Source: Leptospira montravelensis
GTDB taxonomy: Bacteria; Spirochaetota; Leptospiria; Leptospirales; Leptospiraceae
Direction: 5' to 3'
Length of the DNA: 64,000 bases
NCBI RefSeq assembly: GCF_004770045.1
Contig: NZ_RQFO01000001.1
Location: forward strand, 116,779 to 180,778
Position 1 is the stretch's first letter; each line of letters begins with the position of its first letter. Of this stretch, positions 9,301 to 18,746 are shown piece after piece. The notes beneath the pieces were generated by a model. That model was not told the DNA's origin, ran no database searches, and worked only from the letters and a program-made list of their open reading frames with translations. Position numbers and translations under genes: made by a program.

Positions 9301-10632
9301 TTACACGGTCTTTTCGAAGACCTCGCCCGCTATCCCTTTCAATTTTTCAGGAAAAATCACACATTCGGCAAGAAGTTTTTTCGAGGCATTTAGGATATCA
9401 AATGGAACATCCTGGCCTACACTTAAAAATGCGAATTCCCTGTGAATAGTATCGGCTAATTCCACTACAGAACCTAAAAATTCTGCTTCATCCAGCTTGG
9501 TTAATAAAATTCTTTTATAACCTACCGACTCATACGCGTTTGCCACAGCCAGTGCATTGTCTTTGGAAACCGTGGAGGAAAGAACAAGGACGGTTTCAAT
9601 ATAATCCTTTTCCCCAAATACTTGGTAGAATTCCTGAAGTTTTTCTAGGTTTTCGGACTTTCTATGGGAGTATCCTGCGGTATCAACCAAAATGAGTTCG
9701 GACCCATCTCGGACAATGGTCTCTTTCATTTTACGAAGATCTTTTGCAGCATAAAATGGTAAACCCATCGCATCCGCATAAAATTTAAGTTGGTCTATGG
9801 CAGCAATCCGGTAGTTGTCTGTAGTATAAAGGGAAACTTTTTTTCCCATGTGTAAACTGTACTTTGCAGCTAGCTTTGCAATGGATGTAGTTTTTCCAGA
9901 TCCAGTCGGTCCTACAAAAAAAATCACCTTTCGTTTCCCACGAGGAGTTCCACTAAACAAATCGGAATCAATTTGGATTCTTTCTTCTAAATAAGTAACG
10001 GCTTTGTCTGTCACATTGGCATACCGAGTGAGATCCACAGCCGATAACCGGCGCTCAAGTGCAATGGCCATCTCTTCTAAAAATCCAGAAGACATACCTT
10101 CGTTTAACAAACGATCTATGAGTTTTTGGATATGTGGGTGCCGTTCTGGAATTTGTTGTTTAGAAGGAGCGGAAACTTCCAAAAGGGAATCCTTTGCTTC
10201 CGAAATCGATAACCCAACCGGTCTTTCTTCTAGAGTTTCCAATTCGTAAACAGGGGGATTTTGTCTACGACGGCGCTCCGAAAATGGACGAACGGCATCG
10301 ATATTTTTTTTGCGAAGAGGTGTCCCCACTTGTGACGTTTGGTTTGCACCAATACTCACAAGACCTGATTCAGGTAAGGTTTCTGTTCTTTGTTTTTGTT
10401 TGATAAGTTCTTTGAGGTCCTTTAACTTACGTTCAATTCTCTCTTTTGAGTTTTGTTTTTCTGGGACACCTACATCAATTTCATACATACGTTGGGCCAT
10501 AAGCCCCGTACCAAAAAGCCCACCTTCTGTGATGACTCGTTGGTCGTAGAGGTGAGCCTCTGGACCGTATTTCATTTTCATCTGCATGATGCAGTCTTGT
10601 AAGTCTTTACCTCGGATTTTTACAAAATCCAT
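9301..10632 (-). CDS. flhF: FlhF, SRP-type GTPase for flagellar placement
   Basis: I chose the ATG at 10632 ([14 protein letters not shown]), which has GGGGGA upstream. A longer frame to 10791 exists but lacks family-like sequence. The product is 443 aa with an N-terminal B domain, a charged linker, then the NG GTPase domain. G1 is [16 protein letters not shown], followed by DTAGYSHRK and [12 protein letters not shown]. FlhF dimerises with GTP at the pole and recruits early flagellar parts. It is the first gene of the run that includes flhG, fliA and fapA. Confidence 0.93.
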   Translation of the reverse strand: MDFVKIRGKDLQDCIMQMKMKYGPEAHLYDQRVITEGGLFGTGLMAQRMYEIDVGVPEKQNSKERIERKLKDLKELIKQKQRTETLPESGLVSIGANQTSQVGTPLRKKNIDAVRPFSERRRRQNPPVYELETLEERPVGLSISEAKDSLLEVSAPSKQQIPERHPHIQKLIDRLLNEGMSSGFLEEMAIALERRLSAVDLTRYANVTDKAVTYLEERIQIDSDLFSGTPRGKRKVIFFVGPTGSGKTTSIAKLAAKYSLHMGKKVSLYTTDNYRIAAIDQLKFYADAMGLPFYAAKDLRKMKETIVRDGSELILVDTAGYSHRKSENLEKLQEFYQVFGEKDYIETVLVLSSTVSKDNALAVANAYESVGYKRILLTKLDEAEFLGSVVELADTIHREFAFLSVGQDVPFDILNASKKLLAECVIFPEKLKGIAGEVFEKTV

Positions 10633-10828
10633 AGAATATCCCCCGAACCTGGGAAAAATATGAAGAGTACCCTCCTTTTGGAAAGTCTTTTTTATGAGAC
10701 ATAATAAATTCAGGAAATTTCGTGGTTTTTTAAGAGCAGGAAAGCTTTGTTTTCCTCTTGGTTGTGGCTTCGGGAAAGATTCGGTTTCCAACGAAGGCTA
10801 GGACCGGAAAGATGGGGATAGACTCCCG

Positions 10829-11593
10829 ATGGAAAAAGACCCCTCCCCCGAAAATCCGAAAAACGAAATCGAATTCAAAGATGGGGTTCCCGTTTCCCTT
10901 TTGTTTGACGATGTGTATTTTTCAAAACAAGGGGGGTATGAAGAATCAAACTATGTATTTTTGGAAGGAAATCAAATTCCATCCAAACTAATACAAAGCC
11001 CCCAATCGGTTTTTTGCATTGGGGAATTAGGATTTGGATCTGGACTCAATGTGTTTGTGACACTCAATACTTGGATGTCCTTAACCAACCCAGCTTCCCT
11101 TGCGTTTTATAGTCTCGAAGGTTATCCTTTACAAAGAGAAATCCTACTAACACTAAACGCAAGTTATCCGGGAAAAAGGCTTTGGTTCGAAGACTTAATA
11201 TTCTCTTACGAATCTGCCATAAAACTTTGGCACCAAAATCCGGATAAAAATTCATGGAAATACACCTGGACCCATCCTACTAACGGAAATTCATTCACAT
11301 TACAAGTGTTTTTTGGAGATGTTGGACTTTGTTTACCTCAGTTTCCAAAAATTCATTCTTGGTATTTAGATGGATTTTCTCCTGGGAAAAATCCTGATAT
11401 GTGGTCTTCTAATACTCTAAAGGAGATACAAAAAAAATCAGAACCTGGCACAAGTTTTGCCACTTTTTCTTCAGCCGGATTTTTACGTAGGAATCTAAAA
11501 GAACTTGGATTTGTTGTGGAAAAGAAAAAAGGCTTTGGTCGAAAACGAGAAATGATCACTGGATATTTAGAATCAAATGCAAAAACCAAATAA
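10829..11593 (+). CDS. mnmD: tRNA 5-aminomethyl-2-thiouridine methyltransferase domain (MnmD)
   Basis: The 254-aa product is the methyltransferase half of bifunctional MnmC. The SAM-binding loop is GELGFGSGLNVFV and a family motif is WYLDGFSPGKNPDMWS. It would methylate nm5s2U34 to mnm5s2U34 in tRNAs for Lys, Glu and Gln. The oxidoreductase half is a separate downstream frame overlapping by 17 bp. In Enterobacteria the two are fused in this order. The start could be a little different, since the N-terminus is poorly conserved. Confidence 0.82.
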   Translation: MEKDPSPENPKNEIEFKDGVPVSLLFDDVYFSKQGGYEESNYVFLEGNQIPSKLIQSPQSVFCIGELGFGSGLNVFVTLNTWMSLTNPASLAFYSLEGYPLQREILLTLNASYPGKRLWFEDLIFSYESAIKLWHQNPDKNSWKYTWTHPTNGNSFTLQVFFGDVGLCLPQFPKIHSWYLDGFSPGKNPDMWSSNTLKEIQKKSEPGTSFATFSSAGFLRRNLKELGFVVEKKKGFGRKREMITGYLESNAKTK

Positions 11594-12770
11594 AACTGCT
11601 GTGGTTGTAGGAGCAGGAATTGCTGGAGCCAGCATTTGTTTAGCGTTAAAACAAAGAAATATAGAAACGATATTACTCGAAGAAGACACGGGCCCTGCAA
11701 AACATGCAAGTGGGAACCCCATTGGTGTGGTTTATCCATTTCTCACCAAACATAAACTAGCTGAATCTGAGTTTTCCTACGATGCATTTTTATATTTCCT
11801 TTCTGTTTGGGAAAAATTCCATTTAAAAGACCTAGTCCCTCATGTAGATGGGATATACTTTTTACTAGATTCTAATGAAGCTTATGATCGTTATTCGAAT
11901 GCACTCATCTCTCACCAAATTCCTGATCACTTAGCAAAAGAGAGTCTGGAACCGTTTTCAAACCTCCCTGCCATTTTTTTCCCAGCAGGGAAATCTGTAT
12001 CCCCAGTTGACCTCACCAAACAAATAATCATTTTATCCGATCCAAAAATCCAATATTCTTCTAAGTTAGTAAATTGGGAAGAATCAGAAAATGGAACAAA
12101 GGTTATCTGCCAAACAACAAATGGTCTAATCGAATGTGATTATTTATTTTTAACGCAAGGTTACCACTTTGCAGAAGATCCTCATTTGGCCTGGTTACCT
12201 TTAAAAAAAGTGAGAGGACAAATTCTAAAATTCCCAGAACAAAATCCCACCAATCCTCACGGAATTCTTTACGGCGATTATATCACACCAGCCATAAACG
12301 GATTCCAAGTATTAGGTGCCACATTTGATGAATTCAAATTAGAAGAAACTCCAAGGGCTGAAGAAACAGAAATTTTGTGGGATGGGTTATCCAAAAAACT
12401 TCCAAAACTTTTTTCACAGTGGAAAACACAAAATCCGCAAGAATTTTCACCTAGAGTGAGTTATCGAACGCAATCACAAGATCGCCATCCTGTTGTTGGT
12501 AAATTGCCCAATCGATCCAAACTGGATTTATCGATTACGTATCAAAATTCTCTTAAAAATGCAAAAAAAAAGATGGATATCCCCTATTACGAATCCGTGG
12601 GCATTTTAAACGGACTTGGTTCCAGAGGTCTCACTCACGGCTTGTATGCGGCAGAGATTTTAGTTTCTTCTCTATTGAAAGAACCAAACTCCATTTCTGA
12701 TTCGATATTTAATTCACTCAAACCTGATCGATTTTTGATTCGTATGTGGAAACGAGAGCAGCTAACATAG
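11577..12770 (+). CDS. mnmC: FAD-dependent cmnm5s2U oxidoreductase (MnmC C-terminal type)
   Basis: The 397-aa product has the Rossmann FAD motif VVGAGIAGASICLALKQR (residues 9-26), GNPIGVVYPFLTKHK, and a C-terminal NGLGSRGLTHGLYAAEIL. This is the demodification domain that converts cmnm5s2U34 to nm5s2U34. It overlaps mnmD by 17 bp in another frame and has no clear Shine-Dalgarno, so coupling is likely. The combined length (651 aa) matches fused MnmC. The 3' end overlaps lpxK by 53 bp, tail to tail. Confidence 0.82.
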   Translation: MQKPNKTAVVVGAGIAGASICLALKQRNIETILLEEDTGPAKHASGNPIGVVYPFLTKHKLAESEFSYDAFLYFLSVWEKFHLKDLVPHVDGIYFLLDSNEAYDRYSNALISHQIPDHLAKESLEPFSNLPAIFFPAGKSVSPVDLTKQIIILSDPKIQYSSKLVNWEESENGTKVICQTTNGLIECDYLFLTQGYHFAEDPHLAWLPLKKVRGQILKFPEQNPTNPHGILYGDYITPAINGFQVLGATFDEFKLEETPRAEETEILWDGLSKKLPKLFSQWKTQNPQEFSPRVSYRTQSQDRHPVVGKLPNRSKLDLSITYQNSLKNAKKKMDIPYYESVGILNGLGSRGLTHGLYAAEILVSSLLKEPNSISDSIFNSLKPDRFLIRMWKREQLT

Positions 12771-13803
12771 ATTTTAGTTCGGCCTCTTCATCTACTGAAA
12801 CTTGGATTAAAATCAAAAAAACTCTTGTTTTGCGAAAAACAAGCTCTGCCAAAAAAGACTCATCACTTCGCATTTTGATCCAATCTTTTTCTGTTGTGAC
12901 CAAAATCTCATCTGTTTGTATTTCCTTACATAAGGATAATAAAGAAGTGGTTCCATATTCAAAATGGTCAGGGAAAAATTTAGATCGTATGGACTTGGAA
13001 CTCAAAGCCGAGCTTGCAGTTTCATAAACACTTTTAGGATTTCCAACACCAGTAACTAAAAAATAATTCGAAGTTGAATCGGGATTTACCGGATTTGTTC
13101 GATAAGCCAAATTTCTAGTGATTACTACTTCGTGAACTGACGGTCGAAAGTAGGAATGGAAAATCGGAACATTCACTTCGTTTCGAGTTAATATTTTTTT
13201 ATATCCATCTAATCGAAATTTGTTTTGAGGGGAAAGTTTCGTAAAAACAATCGCATTGGCCCGTTTGCTATTCCTAACTGGTTCTCTTAAAAAACCCAAT
13301 GGGAGAGTCATTCCATTCCCAAAAGCGGAATTTGCATCTAACAAAACAAAATCAAAATCTCGATAAACTGCTTTGTGTTGGAACCCGTCATCAAGGATGA
13401 CAATATGTTTTTTTGAAACCACTTGGTTGTAACGCAGAAATGATGTTTTTCTATCTCTGCCGATGATTACCTGTGCATTTGGAAACATTTCTTTATGTTG
13501 GCTTGGTTCATCCCCGTATAACCTAGGTTCTAATCCATTCGGTAAGATGGCACCTTCTTTACTTTTTTCGGCTTTATAACCTCTCGATAAGATGGTAATC
13601 GCATAACTAGGATAAGTTTGATTAAAAAAACGAACTAAGTATTGAACAAAAGGTGTTTTGCCAGTTCCTCCCACCGTCAGGTTTCCCACACTAATGACTA
13701 AAACATTTGGTAAGTGGAAGGAGGAAACCCCTCTTTGTGACCACCAGAATAGAAGCTGGTAGAGCAAACTCAGAGGGTAAAACAAATATAAAAGTATTTT
13801 CAT
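12718..13803 (-). CDS. lpxK: Tetraacyldisaccharide 4'-kinase
   Basis: The 361-aa product has the LpxK P-loop ISVGNLTVGGTGKTPFVQ (about residues 35-52), an N-terminal membrane anchor (about 1-20), SRGYKAEK, and LDDGFQHKAVYRDFDFVLLDA. It phosphorylates the lipid A precursor disaccharide at the inner membrane. Lipid A synthesis separates this organism from Borrelia and Treponema. The 3' end overlaps mnmC tail to tail; hisE lies 27 bp upstream on the same strand. Confidence 0.93.
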   Translation of the reverse strand: MKILLYLFYPLSLLYQLLFWWSQRGVSSFHLPNVLVISVGNLTVGGTGKTPFVQYLVRFFNQTYPSYAITILSRGYKAEKSKEGAILPNGLEPRLYGDEPSQHKEMFPNAQVIIGRDRKTSFLRYNQVVSKKHIVILDDGFQHKAVYRDFDFVLLDANSAFGNGMTLPLGFLREPVRNSKRANAIVFTKLSPQNKFRLDGYKKILTRNEVNVPIFHSYFRPSVHEVVITRNLAYRTNPVNPDSTSNYFLVTGVGNPKSVYETASSALSSKSIRSKFFPDHFEYGTTSLLSLCKEIQTDEILVTTEKDWIKMRSDESFLAELVFRKTRVFLILIQVSVDEEAELKSMLAALVSTYESKIDQV

Positions 13804-13830
13804 TTAGTTTCCAGTAGGAAACCTACTGGC

Positions 13831-14109
13831 TTAGCTGTGGCGTTTTTCTAATTCTTTGGCAATGGTAGAAAGACTGATTCCTTTTTCTACCATTAGGACT
13901 TCTAAGTGAAAAACCAAATCAGCAATTTCATGAATCAGTTCTTTTTCATTGGGATTTTTTGCAGCAATGATGACCTCACCTGCTTCCTCTCCAATTTTTT
14001 TGAGAATTCGGTCAACCCCATCACGAAAGAGTTCAGCAGTATAAGACTTTTCAGGCAATTCTTCCTTACGTTTGCGGAGTAGTTCTTCCAATTTCAGTAA
14101 AAATTCCAT
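13831..14109 (-). CDS. hisE: Phosphoribosyl-ATP pyrophosphatase
   Basis: The 92-aa single-domain HisE hydrolyses phosphoribosyl-ATP in step two of histidine synthesis. Visible are [31 protein letters not shown] (the MazG-like metal-binding EE..E helix) and [20 protein letters not shown]. The size is normal for a stand-alone HisE, not fused to HisI. No other his gene is nearby. It is probably co-transcribed with lpxK. Confidence 0.92.
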   Translation of the reverse strand: MEFLLKLEELLRKRKEELPEKSYTAELFRDGVDRILKKIGEEAGEVIIAAKNPNEKELIHEIADLVFHLEVLMVEKGISLSTIAKELEKRHS

Positions 14110-14206
14110 TTTTTGACCTTCTAGCGACCATAGAAACTGTCCATTCCATTTCGAAAAAGCGAAAATTGACTATTCAAATGGAGAGATTCACAATAGAATT
14201 CAATGG

Positions 14207-15028
14207 ATGGTTCGTAAGTTTTTACCTGTTTTTTTTCTTCTTTGCACAAGCTCCATATTTTCCGAATCCCCCTGGGGTAGCTCTATCCAAAAAGGATTTG
14301 AGGCCGCCAAACAGGACAAAAAATTTATCGTCGTAGATGTATTTGCCGATTGGTGTACATATTGTTTGGTTTTAGAAAAAGAAATTTTTCCTGATCCAGA
14401 AGTCAGTCGTATTTTAGAGAGCTTCGTTAAAGTTCGGTTAGATGGAGAAGAGTTCCCCAACTTACGAAAAAAATACAGTATAGAAGGATACCCTACTATA
14501 CTATTTTTGGATGGGGATGGAAACTATGTTACAAAAATTTCCGGACTCGCCACAAAAGAAGATATACTTGGTGTATCCAAACGGATCCTGCAAGAACCAA
14601 ACCTAGAATCTTATCTAAAAACAGAACTTAGACGAAATACCAATAGTCCGGACATCCATTTTCGTTTGGGTTTATTATACTTTCAAAACAAAGAGTTTGA
14701 AAAAGCAGAACAACAATTCTCAGATGCTGTCCAAAAATCCAAAAACCAAACCATCCTTAAAGAAAATGCACACTTTAATTTAAGCTTAGTAAGATCCATT
14801 CATGGCCCGAAAGAATCTGCGGTAAAATCCTGGAAAGAATTTTTAGATACTTATCCAACTTCCAGTCGCAAAACTACCGCTAAACTATACTATGGACTTA
14901 CACTGAAAGATGTTGGCGAGACAAAACTTGCAAAAGTTGTACTTATGGAAATCAAACCAAAATTAACAACCGAAACAGATAAATCGATGTGTAACGAAGC
15001 TTTGTCGGAAATGGAAAGAGGATTTTAG
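14207..15028 (+). CDS. Secreted thioredoxin-like protein with TPR-like C-terminus
   Basis: The 273-aa product has a signal peptide (residues 1-19). A thioredoxin fold follows with active site DWCTYC (about 46-51) and the cis-Pro region YSIEGYPTILFLDGDG. The layout resembles the DsbD-gamma or thioredoxin_7 group. The C-terminal half has two or three TPR-like helical pairs (HFRLGLLYFQNKEFEKAEQQF). It probably handles disulfides in the periplasm, with a partner held by the TPRs. It is divergent from hisE, and a terminator hairpin begins at its stop. Confidence 0.78.
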   Translation: MVRKFLPVFFLLCTSSIFSESPWGSSIQKGFEAAKQDKKFIVVDVFADWCTYCLVLEKEIFPDPEVSRILESFVKVRLDGEEFPNLRKKYSIEGYPTILFLDGDGNYVTKISGLATKEDILGVSKRILQEPNLESYLKTELRRNTNSPDIHFRLGLLYFQNKEFEKAEQQFSDAVQKSKNQTILKENAHFNLSLVRSIHGPKESAVKSWKEFLDTYPTSSRKTTAKLYYGLTLKDVGETKLAKVVLMEIKPKLTTETDKSMCNEALSEMERGF

Positions 15029-15057
15029 TCCAACCGAAATTTACTTTCAGTTGGACT
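15027..15057. terminator. Bidirectional hairpin between the thioredoxin-like gene and ugd
   Basis: Arms at 15027-15039 and 15045-15057 pair over 12 of 13 positions with a 5-nt loop. The hairpin overlaps the stop codon of the plus-strand gene and sits 7 bp beyond the ugd stop. The gap between these convergent genes is only 36 bp, so it likely ends transcription from both sides. Confidence 0.7.
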
Positions 15058-15064
15058 CTTAAAT

Positions 15065-16369
15065 TTATCGGTTCCCGATAGAGTAGTAAGTAAAACCTAA
15101 CTCCTGCATCAAAGTGGGTTTGTATTGGTTTCTACCATCAAAAACCAAAGGAGATTTTAGTAGACTTTTGATTTTATTAAAATCAGGTTCTCTAAACTCT
15201 CTCCATTCTGTTAAAAGTAACATGGCATCTGCACCCTGGAGAGCCGAATACGCATCTTTTTTGTATTCCACCTTTCCATCAAAATAGTATTTTGATGTTT
15301 CTGCTGCCGCAGGATCAAACACCTGGATTTTGGCTCCGTTTTTATGTAGTTCATAAATCAAAGGAATGGATGGAGCTTCACGCATATCATCTGTCCCTGG
15401 TTTGAAAGACAAACCCCAAATGCCAAAAGTTTTTCCTTTCATATCTGTCGATTTGAAATGTTCGAATATTTTGTCTGTTAAACGAGTTTTTTGTTTTTCG
15501 TTTACATCCTCAACCGATTGAATGATGTGCATAGGTGCATTCACTTCTTCTGCTGTGCGTAGAAGGGCTCTTACATCTTTTGGAAAACAAGAACCACCGT
15601 ATCCAATTCCTGCATATAAAAACTGACGACCAATTCTAGAATCAGTTCCCATCCCTTTTCTCACATCATCATAGTTAGCACCGAGTGCATCACAAAGATT
15701 TGCAATTTCATTTACGAAAGAAATTTTTGTAGCAAGGAAGGCGTTACATGCATATTTTGTAAGCTCCGCAGAACGGATGCTCATCGTAATGATGGGGTTA
15801 CCGTTTAATACAAACGGAGAATATAGTTCGCTCATTTTTTTGGCAGCGATTTCAGATTCTGCGCCGATGACAACCCTTTCCGGTCGCATAAAGTCATCAA
15901 TGGCCGCACCTTCTTTCAAAAATTCAGGATTGGAAACTACATCAAACGGGTGTTTTGTGTGTTGTGAAACAATGGCTTTTACTTTGTCAGCAGTTCCCAC
16001 AGGAACTGTGGATTTATCTACAATGATTTTATAACCATTCATGGTTTTACCAACTTCTTCAGCCACTGCAAAAACAAATCGTAAGTCCGCAGAGCCATTA
16101 TCCGAAGTGGGAGTTCCTACAGCGATAAATACAAATTCAGAAGATTCCACACCATCTTTTAGAGAAGTAGAAAAATGGAGTCTTCCCTCTTTGTGATTGC
16201 GTTCTACCAGTTCAGAAAGGCCAGGTTCGTAGATGGGAATGATCCCTTTTTTTAGGTCACTGATTTTCTTTTCATCTTTATCAATACAAATTACATCATT
16301 GCCATATTCAGCAAAACAGGTTCCTGCAACGAGGCCCACATATCCGGTTCCAACGACACAAACTTTCAT
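15065..16369 (-). CDS. ugd: UDP-glucose 6-dehydrogenase
   Basis: The 434-aa product has the NAD motif VVGTGYVGLVAGTCFAEYG at the N-terminus, the catalytic-Cys motif GYGGSCFPKDVRAL, and the C-terminal WGLSFKPGTDDMREAPS. It oxidises UDP-glucose to UDP-glucuronate for surface polysaccharide. It lies downstream of the wzm/wzt exporter on the same strand, 45 bp after wzt, so it may feed the exported glycan. A related nucleotide-sugar dehydrogenase activity cannot be excluded. Confidence 0.9.
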   Translation of the reverse strand: MKVCVVGTGYVGLVAGTCFAEYGNDVICIDKDEKKISDLKKGIIPIYEPGLSELVERNHKEGRLHFSTSLKDGVESSEFVFIAVGTPTSDNGSADLRFVFAVAEEVGKTMNGYKIIVDKSTVPVGTADKVKAIVSQHTKHPFDVVSNPEFLKEGAAIDDFMRPERVVIGAESEIAAKKMSELYSPFVLNGNPIITMSIRSAELTKYACNAFLATKISFVNEIANLCDALGANYDDVRKGMGTDSRIGRQFLYAGIGYGGSCFPKDVRALLRTAEEVNAPMHIIQSVEDVNEKQKTRLTDKIFEHFKSTDMKGKTFGIWGLSFKPGTDDMREAPSIPLIYELHKNGAKIQVFDPAAAETSKYYFDGKVEYKKDAYSALQGADAMLLLTEWREFREPDFNKIKSLLKSPLVFDGRNQYKPTLMQELGFTYYSIGNR

Positions 16370-16414
16370 AGGATTTCCAGAATTTAGTTTTTTCCTTTGA
16401 AGGAAACTGTTTTT

Positions 16415-17614
16415 CTACTCGGATTTGGGAAGAGTTTGGATTGTAAATTTGGTGGGTAAATGGCAAAGGCCTACGAATTTTTCGATTTTGCCTCGTTCGA
16501 CTTCGAAGTCAAAAATGGATTCGGCCCAAAAATAACTGCCTTCCAGATGGGACTCTCCTTTGTGGATAGAAACTCCCAAACTGTATTTCCCATCGCTAAA
16601 CTGGATGGGAAATTGAAATTCGACAACCGATCTTTCGGATTCACGAATTTCTAAACCCTGCCTTCCTAAATGGTGGGAGTTGGTTCCAAAAATGCGAATG
16701 CCTTTTTCGCTATCGATGTGAAATCCAATGGTTCCGTCTGTGATTGGTTTTGTAGCCTTAAATTCAATTCGTAAAACAGCCGTTTCCCCTAGGAAATGGT
16801 GCTGTGTCTCGAGCCCCTTGGAATTTTTTAAAGAAATGTGAATGTCCTGAATGGATTCAGAAAATTCGGCAGAGCTAGAATTGGCAGTTCCGGCTAACAC
16901 ATGCATATATTCTTCGATGGTTTCTTTTGGGTTACCATCAAATATCAAATGTCCTTTATTTAAAAGAATGGCCCTTGTACAAAAATAAGAAATGAGTCCG
17001 AGGTCATGGCTCACAACTAAAATACAAGATCCCGATTGGGAAAACTCTTTGATTCGTTTTAGGCATTTTTGTTGGAAACTCGCGTCTCCCACAGCCAAGG
17101 CTTCATCTACGATTAGAATATCGGGGCGTTTGGCAGTAGCAAGACTGAAGCCAAGTCGCATCGCCATTCCTGAGCTATAATTTTTTAAGGGTGAATTTCT
17201 AAATTCAGTTAACTCTGCGAATTCAAAAATAGAGTCTGTGAGTTCTTTGATTTCAGATGGTTTGTATCCCCAAACCAGTCCATTATAATAAACATTCTCT
17301 TCCCCAGAAAGTTCGGGATTAAAACCAACACTTAGTTCAAGCAGTGCCCGAACCGATCCATTGACATTTAGGTTTCCCTTATCTTTACGGATCACTCCAG
17401 TGATTAGTTTAAGAAGAGTTGATTTCCCTGCTCCATTCCTTCCAACGATCCCAAGAATTTCTCCAGAGCCAACTTTTAAATTGATCGATTGTAAGGCGGT
17501 AAATTTTGAATCAATTCCAAAGTAACCAAAACTGAGTCCTGTTAAAATTCTTTTCCAAGGTTTCGAAAATCCATGATAGTCTTTCGATAGATTTTCTAAT
17601 ACAACTGAAGCCAT
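16415..17614 (-). CDS. wzt: O-polysaccharide ABC exporter ATPase with Wzt-type C-terminal domain
   Basis: The 399-aa product has Walker A GRNGAGKSTLLKLITG, the signature NYSSGMAMRLGFSLATA, Walker B ILIVDEALAVGD and an SHD switch. A separate C-terminal beta-sandwich (about residues 245-395) resembles the Wzt glycan-binding domain that recognises the capped chain end. It pairs with the permease that ends 5 bp upstream. Wzt/Wzm systems flip finished O-antigen across the inner membrane. Confidence 0.87.
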   Translation of the reverse strand: MASVVLENLSKDYHGFSKPWKRILTGLSFGYFGIDSKFTALQSINLKVGSGEILGIVGRNGAGKSTLLKLITGVIRKDKGNLNVNGSVRALLELSVGFNPELSGEENVYYNGLVWGYKPSEIKELTDSIFEFAELTEFRNSPLKNYSSGMAMRLGFSLATAKRPDILIVDEALAVGDASFQQKCLKRIKEFSQSGSCILVVSHDLGLISYFCTRAILLNKGHLIFDGNPKETIEEYMHVLAGTANSSSAEFSESIQDIHISLKNSKGLETQHHFLGETAVLRIEFKATKPITDGTIGFHIDSEKGIRIFGTNSHHLGRQGLEIRESERSVVEFQFPIQFSDGKYSLGVSIHKGESHLEGSYFWAESIFDFEVERGKIEKFVGLCHLPTKFTIQTLPKSE

Positions 17615-17619
17615 AAAGA

Positions 17620-18369
17620 TTAAAGATGATCCAAAATCACCGATTGGAACTTACGTTTTGAAAGTAGATACACTAAAAAGAAAAAAAGTAAAAAAGGTAA
17701 AATTTGAATCCAATCAAATTGTGGAGTATACCCTGGTATCACAGATGTGCGAAAAATATCCAAAGGAATAGTAAACGGATTCAAACGATTCCATTCTTTT
17801 AAATATCCAGTGGGATAATATAAAACAGGGATCCCCCAGAACACCAACTGACTCACCAAACGTATCAAAGGTGATATATCTTTTAATAAAATATTTAGCC
17901 TTGAAAGATAATGGAGAAGTAACATCAAATAAAGCCCTGAAAGAATAAGAATCAGGTATCCCAAAAAAATTCCGGAAAGATTTAATTTTCCTGAATAAGC
18001 CAAATACAAAAACACTGGGATGGATGTGACGAGGCTATGAATGAGAAATTGAACATAAGGAATCCATAAAAATAAATCGATTCCTAGGCTAGAGCGTTTG
18101 AGTAAACTTCGGTTGTCGGTAAGAATGCCTGTTCCACGAACCAAAAGTTCCTGGATGGGAATCCAATAGAGTAACCCTGTTAAAAGATAAGCGGTGAAGT
18201 CTTCTTGTGTGGACGGGTTTTTTAAGTTCAGCACAAGGAAAACCAGTGCGTACAAACTAATAAGGACTAGGTTTTGCAGAAACATCCAGGAGATCCCCAA
18301 AAAGGAACCTGCATATTGCAAAGCATAATCTCGCCGAACAAGAGCCCAAAGTATGGATACTTTCTCCAT
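17620..18369 (-). CDS. wzm: O-polysaccharide ABC exporter permease
   Basis: A 249-aa ABC-2-type membrane protein with about six membrane helices. Family-like features are WALVRRDYALQYAGSFLGISW at the N-terminus, LLKRSSLGIDLFLWIP, and LNPFTIPLDIFR near the C-terminus. With the ATPase 5 bp downstream it forms a Wzm/Wzt exporter. A 24-nt near-perfect palindrome lies 21 bp upstream of its start. Confidence 0.87.
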   Translation of the reverse strand: MEKVSILWALVRRDYALQYAGSFLGISWMFLQNLVLISLYALVFLVLNLKNPSTQEDFTAYLLTGLLYWIPIQELLVRGTGILTDNRSLLKRSSLGIDLFLWIPYVQFLIHSLVTSIPVFLYLAYSGKLNLSGIFLGYLILILSGLYLMLLLHYLSRLNILLKDISPLIRLVSQLVFWGIPVLYYPTGYLKEWNRLNPFTIPLDIFRTSVIPGYTPQFDWIQILPFLLFFFLVYLLSKRKFQSVILDHL

Positions 18370-18389
18370 ACTTTGATTGTCGGCCTGGC

Positions 18390-18413
18390 GCTTCCTGTTC
18401 TAGAACAAGAAGC
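18390..18413. promoter_or_regulatory. 24-nt palindrome just upstream of wzm
   Basis: The sequence reads GCTTCCTGTTC then TAGAACAAGAAGC, with 11 of 12 symmetric pairs around CTAG. It lies between the 71-aa gene and the wzm start. As RNA it would form a 10-bp stem with one mismatch. A T-run follows only in the + direction. It could be an operator, a translation-control hairpin for wzm, or a weak plus-strand terminator. Confidence 0.4.
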
Positions 18414-18425
18414 CTGTTTTTGGTC

Positions 18426-18641
18426 TTACATCTTCCTTAGGTTCTTTTGGCCAAGAGTAGAGAGACCTGGGGACACCCACTCTCCATTTTGGACCACTTC
18501 CCCTTGGAAGGCTTCCATCAAATAATCTTCAAAGGTCTTCCCTGTTTGGTTTTGGGAAAATCCCTTTTTAGGACCTTGCCCTGTGAGGCCTTGGTCTTTG
18601 TGGCGGTTGTAAGCGGGTTGTTGGATGGATCGAACGATCAT
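18426..18641 (-). CDS. Small conserved-looking protein upstream of wzm
   Basis: A 71-aa soluble, polar protein. A strong Shine-Dalgarno (GGGGAGG) stands 8 nt before the ATG, which supports a real gene. The middle has KTFEDYLMEAFQGEVVQNGEW; I recognise no family. It is first in the run that continues to wzm, wzt and ugd, 56 bp ahead of wzm, with a palindrome between. Its role is unknown. Confidence 0.55.
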   Translation of the reverse strand: MIVRSIQQPAYNRHKDQGLTGQGPKKGFSQNQTGKTFEDYLMEAFQGEVVQNGEWVSPGLSTLGQKNLRKM

Positions 18642-18723
18642 AGGTTTTTCCTCCCCGTCATCATTTTAGACGACATAAAAACTAAAAATAATACCAATAA
18701 TATACTAAACGCTTGTTTACACT

Positions 18724-18746
18724 ACTTAACATTTGAGAAGTTAAGT
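18724..18746. promoter_or_regulatory. Inverted repeat in the 276-bp divergent region
   Basis: ACTTAAC at 18724-18730 faces GTTAAGT at 18740-18746. On the minus strand the repeat overlaps a TTGACT hexamer, so it could be an operator at the promoter of the 71-aa gene and exporter. The rest of 18642-18917 is A+T-rich with no frame I can support. Confidence 0.35.

Noticed and set aside
10633..10791. Longer N-terminus for flhF
   Set aside because: The extra 53 residues lack family-like sequence and the inner ATG has a good Shine-Dalgarno and the usual B-domain start.
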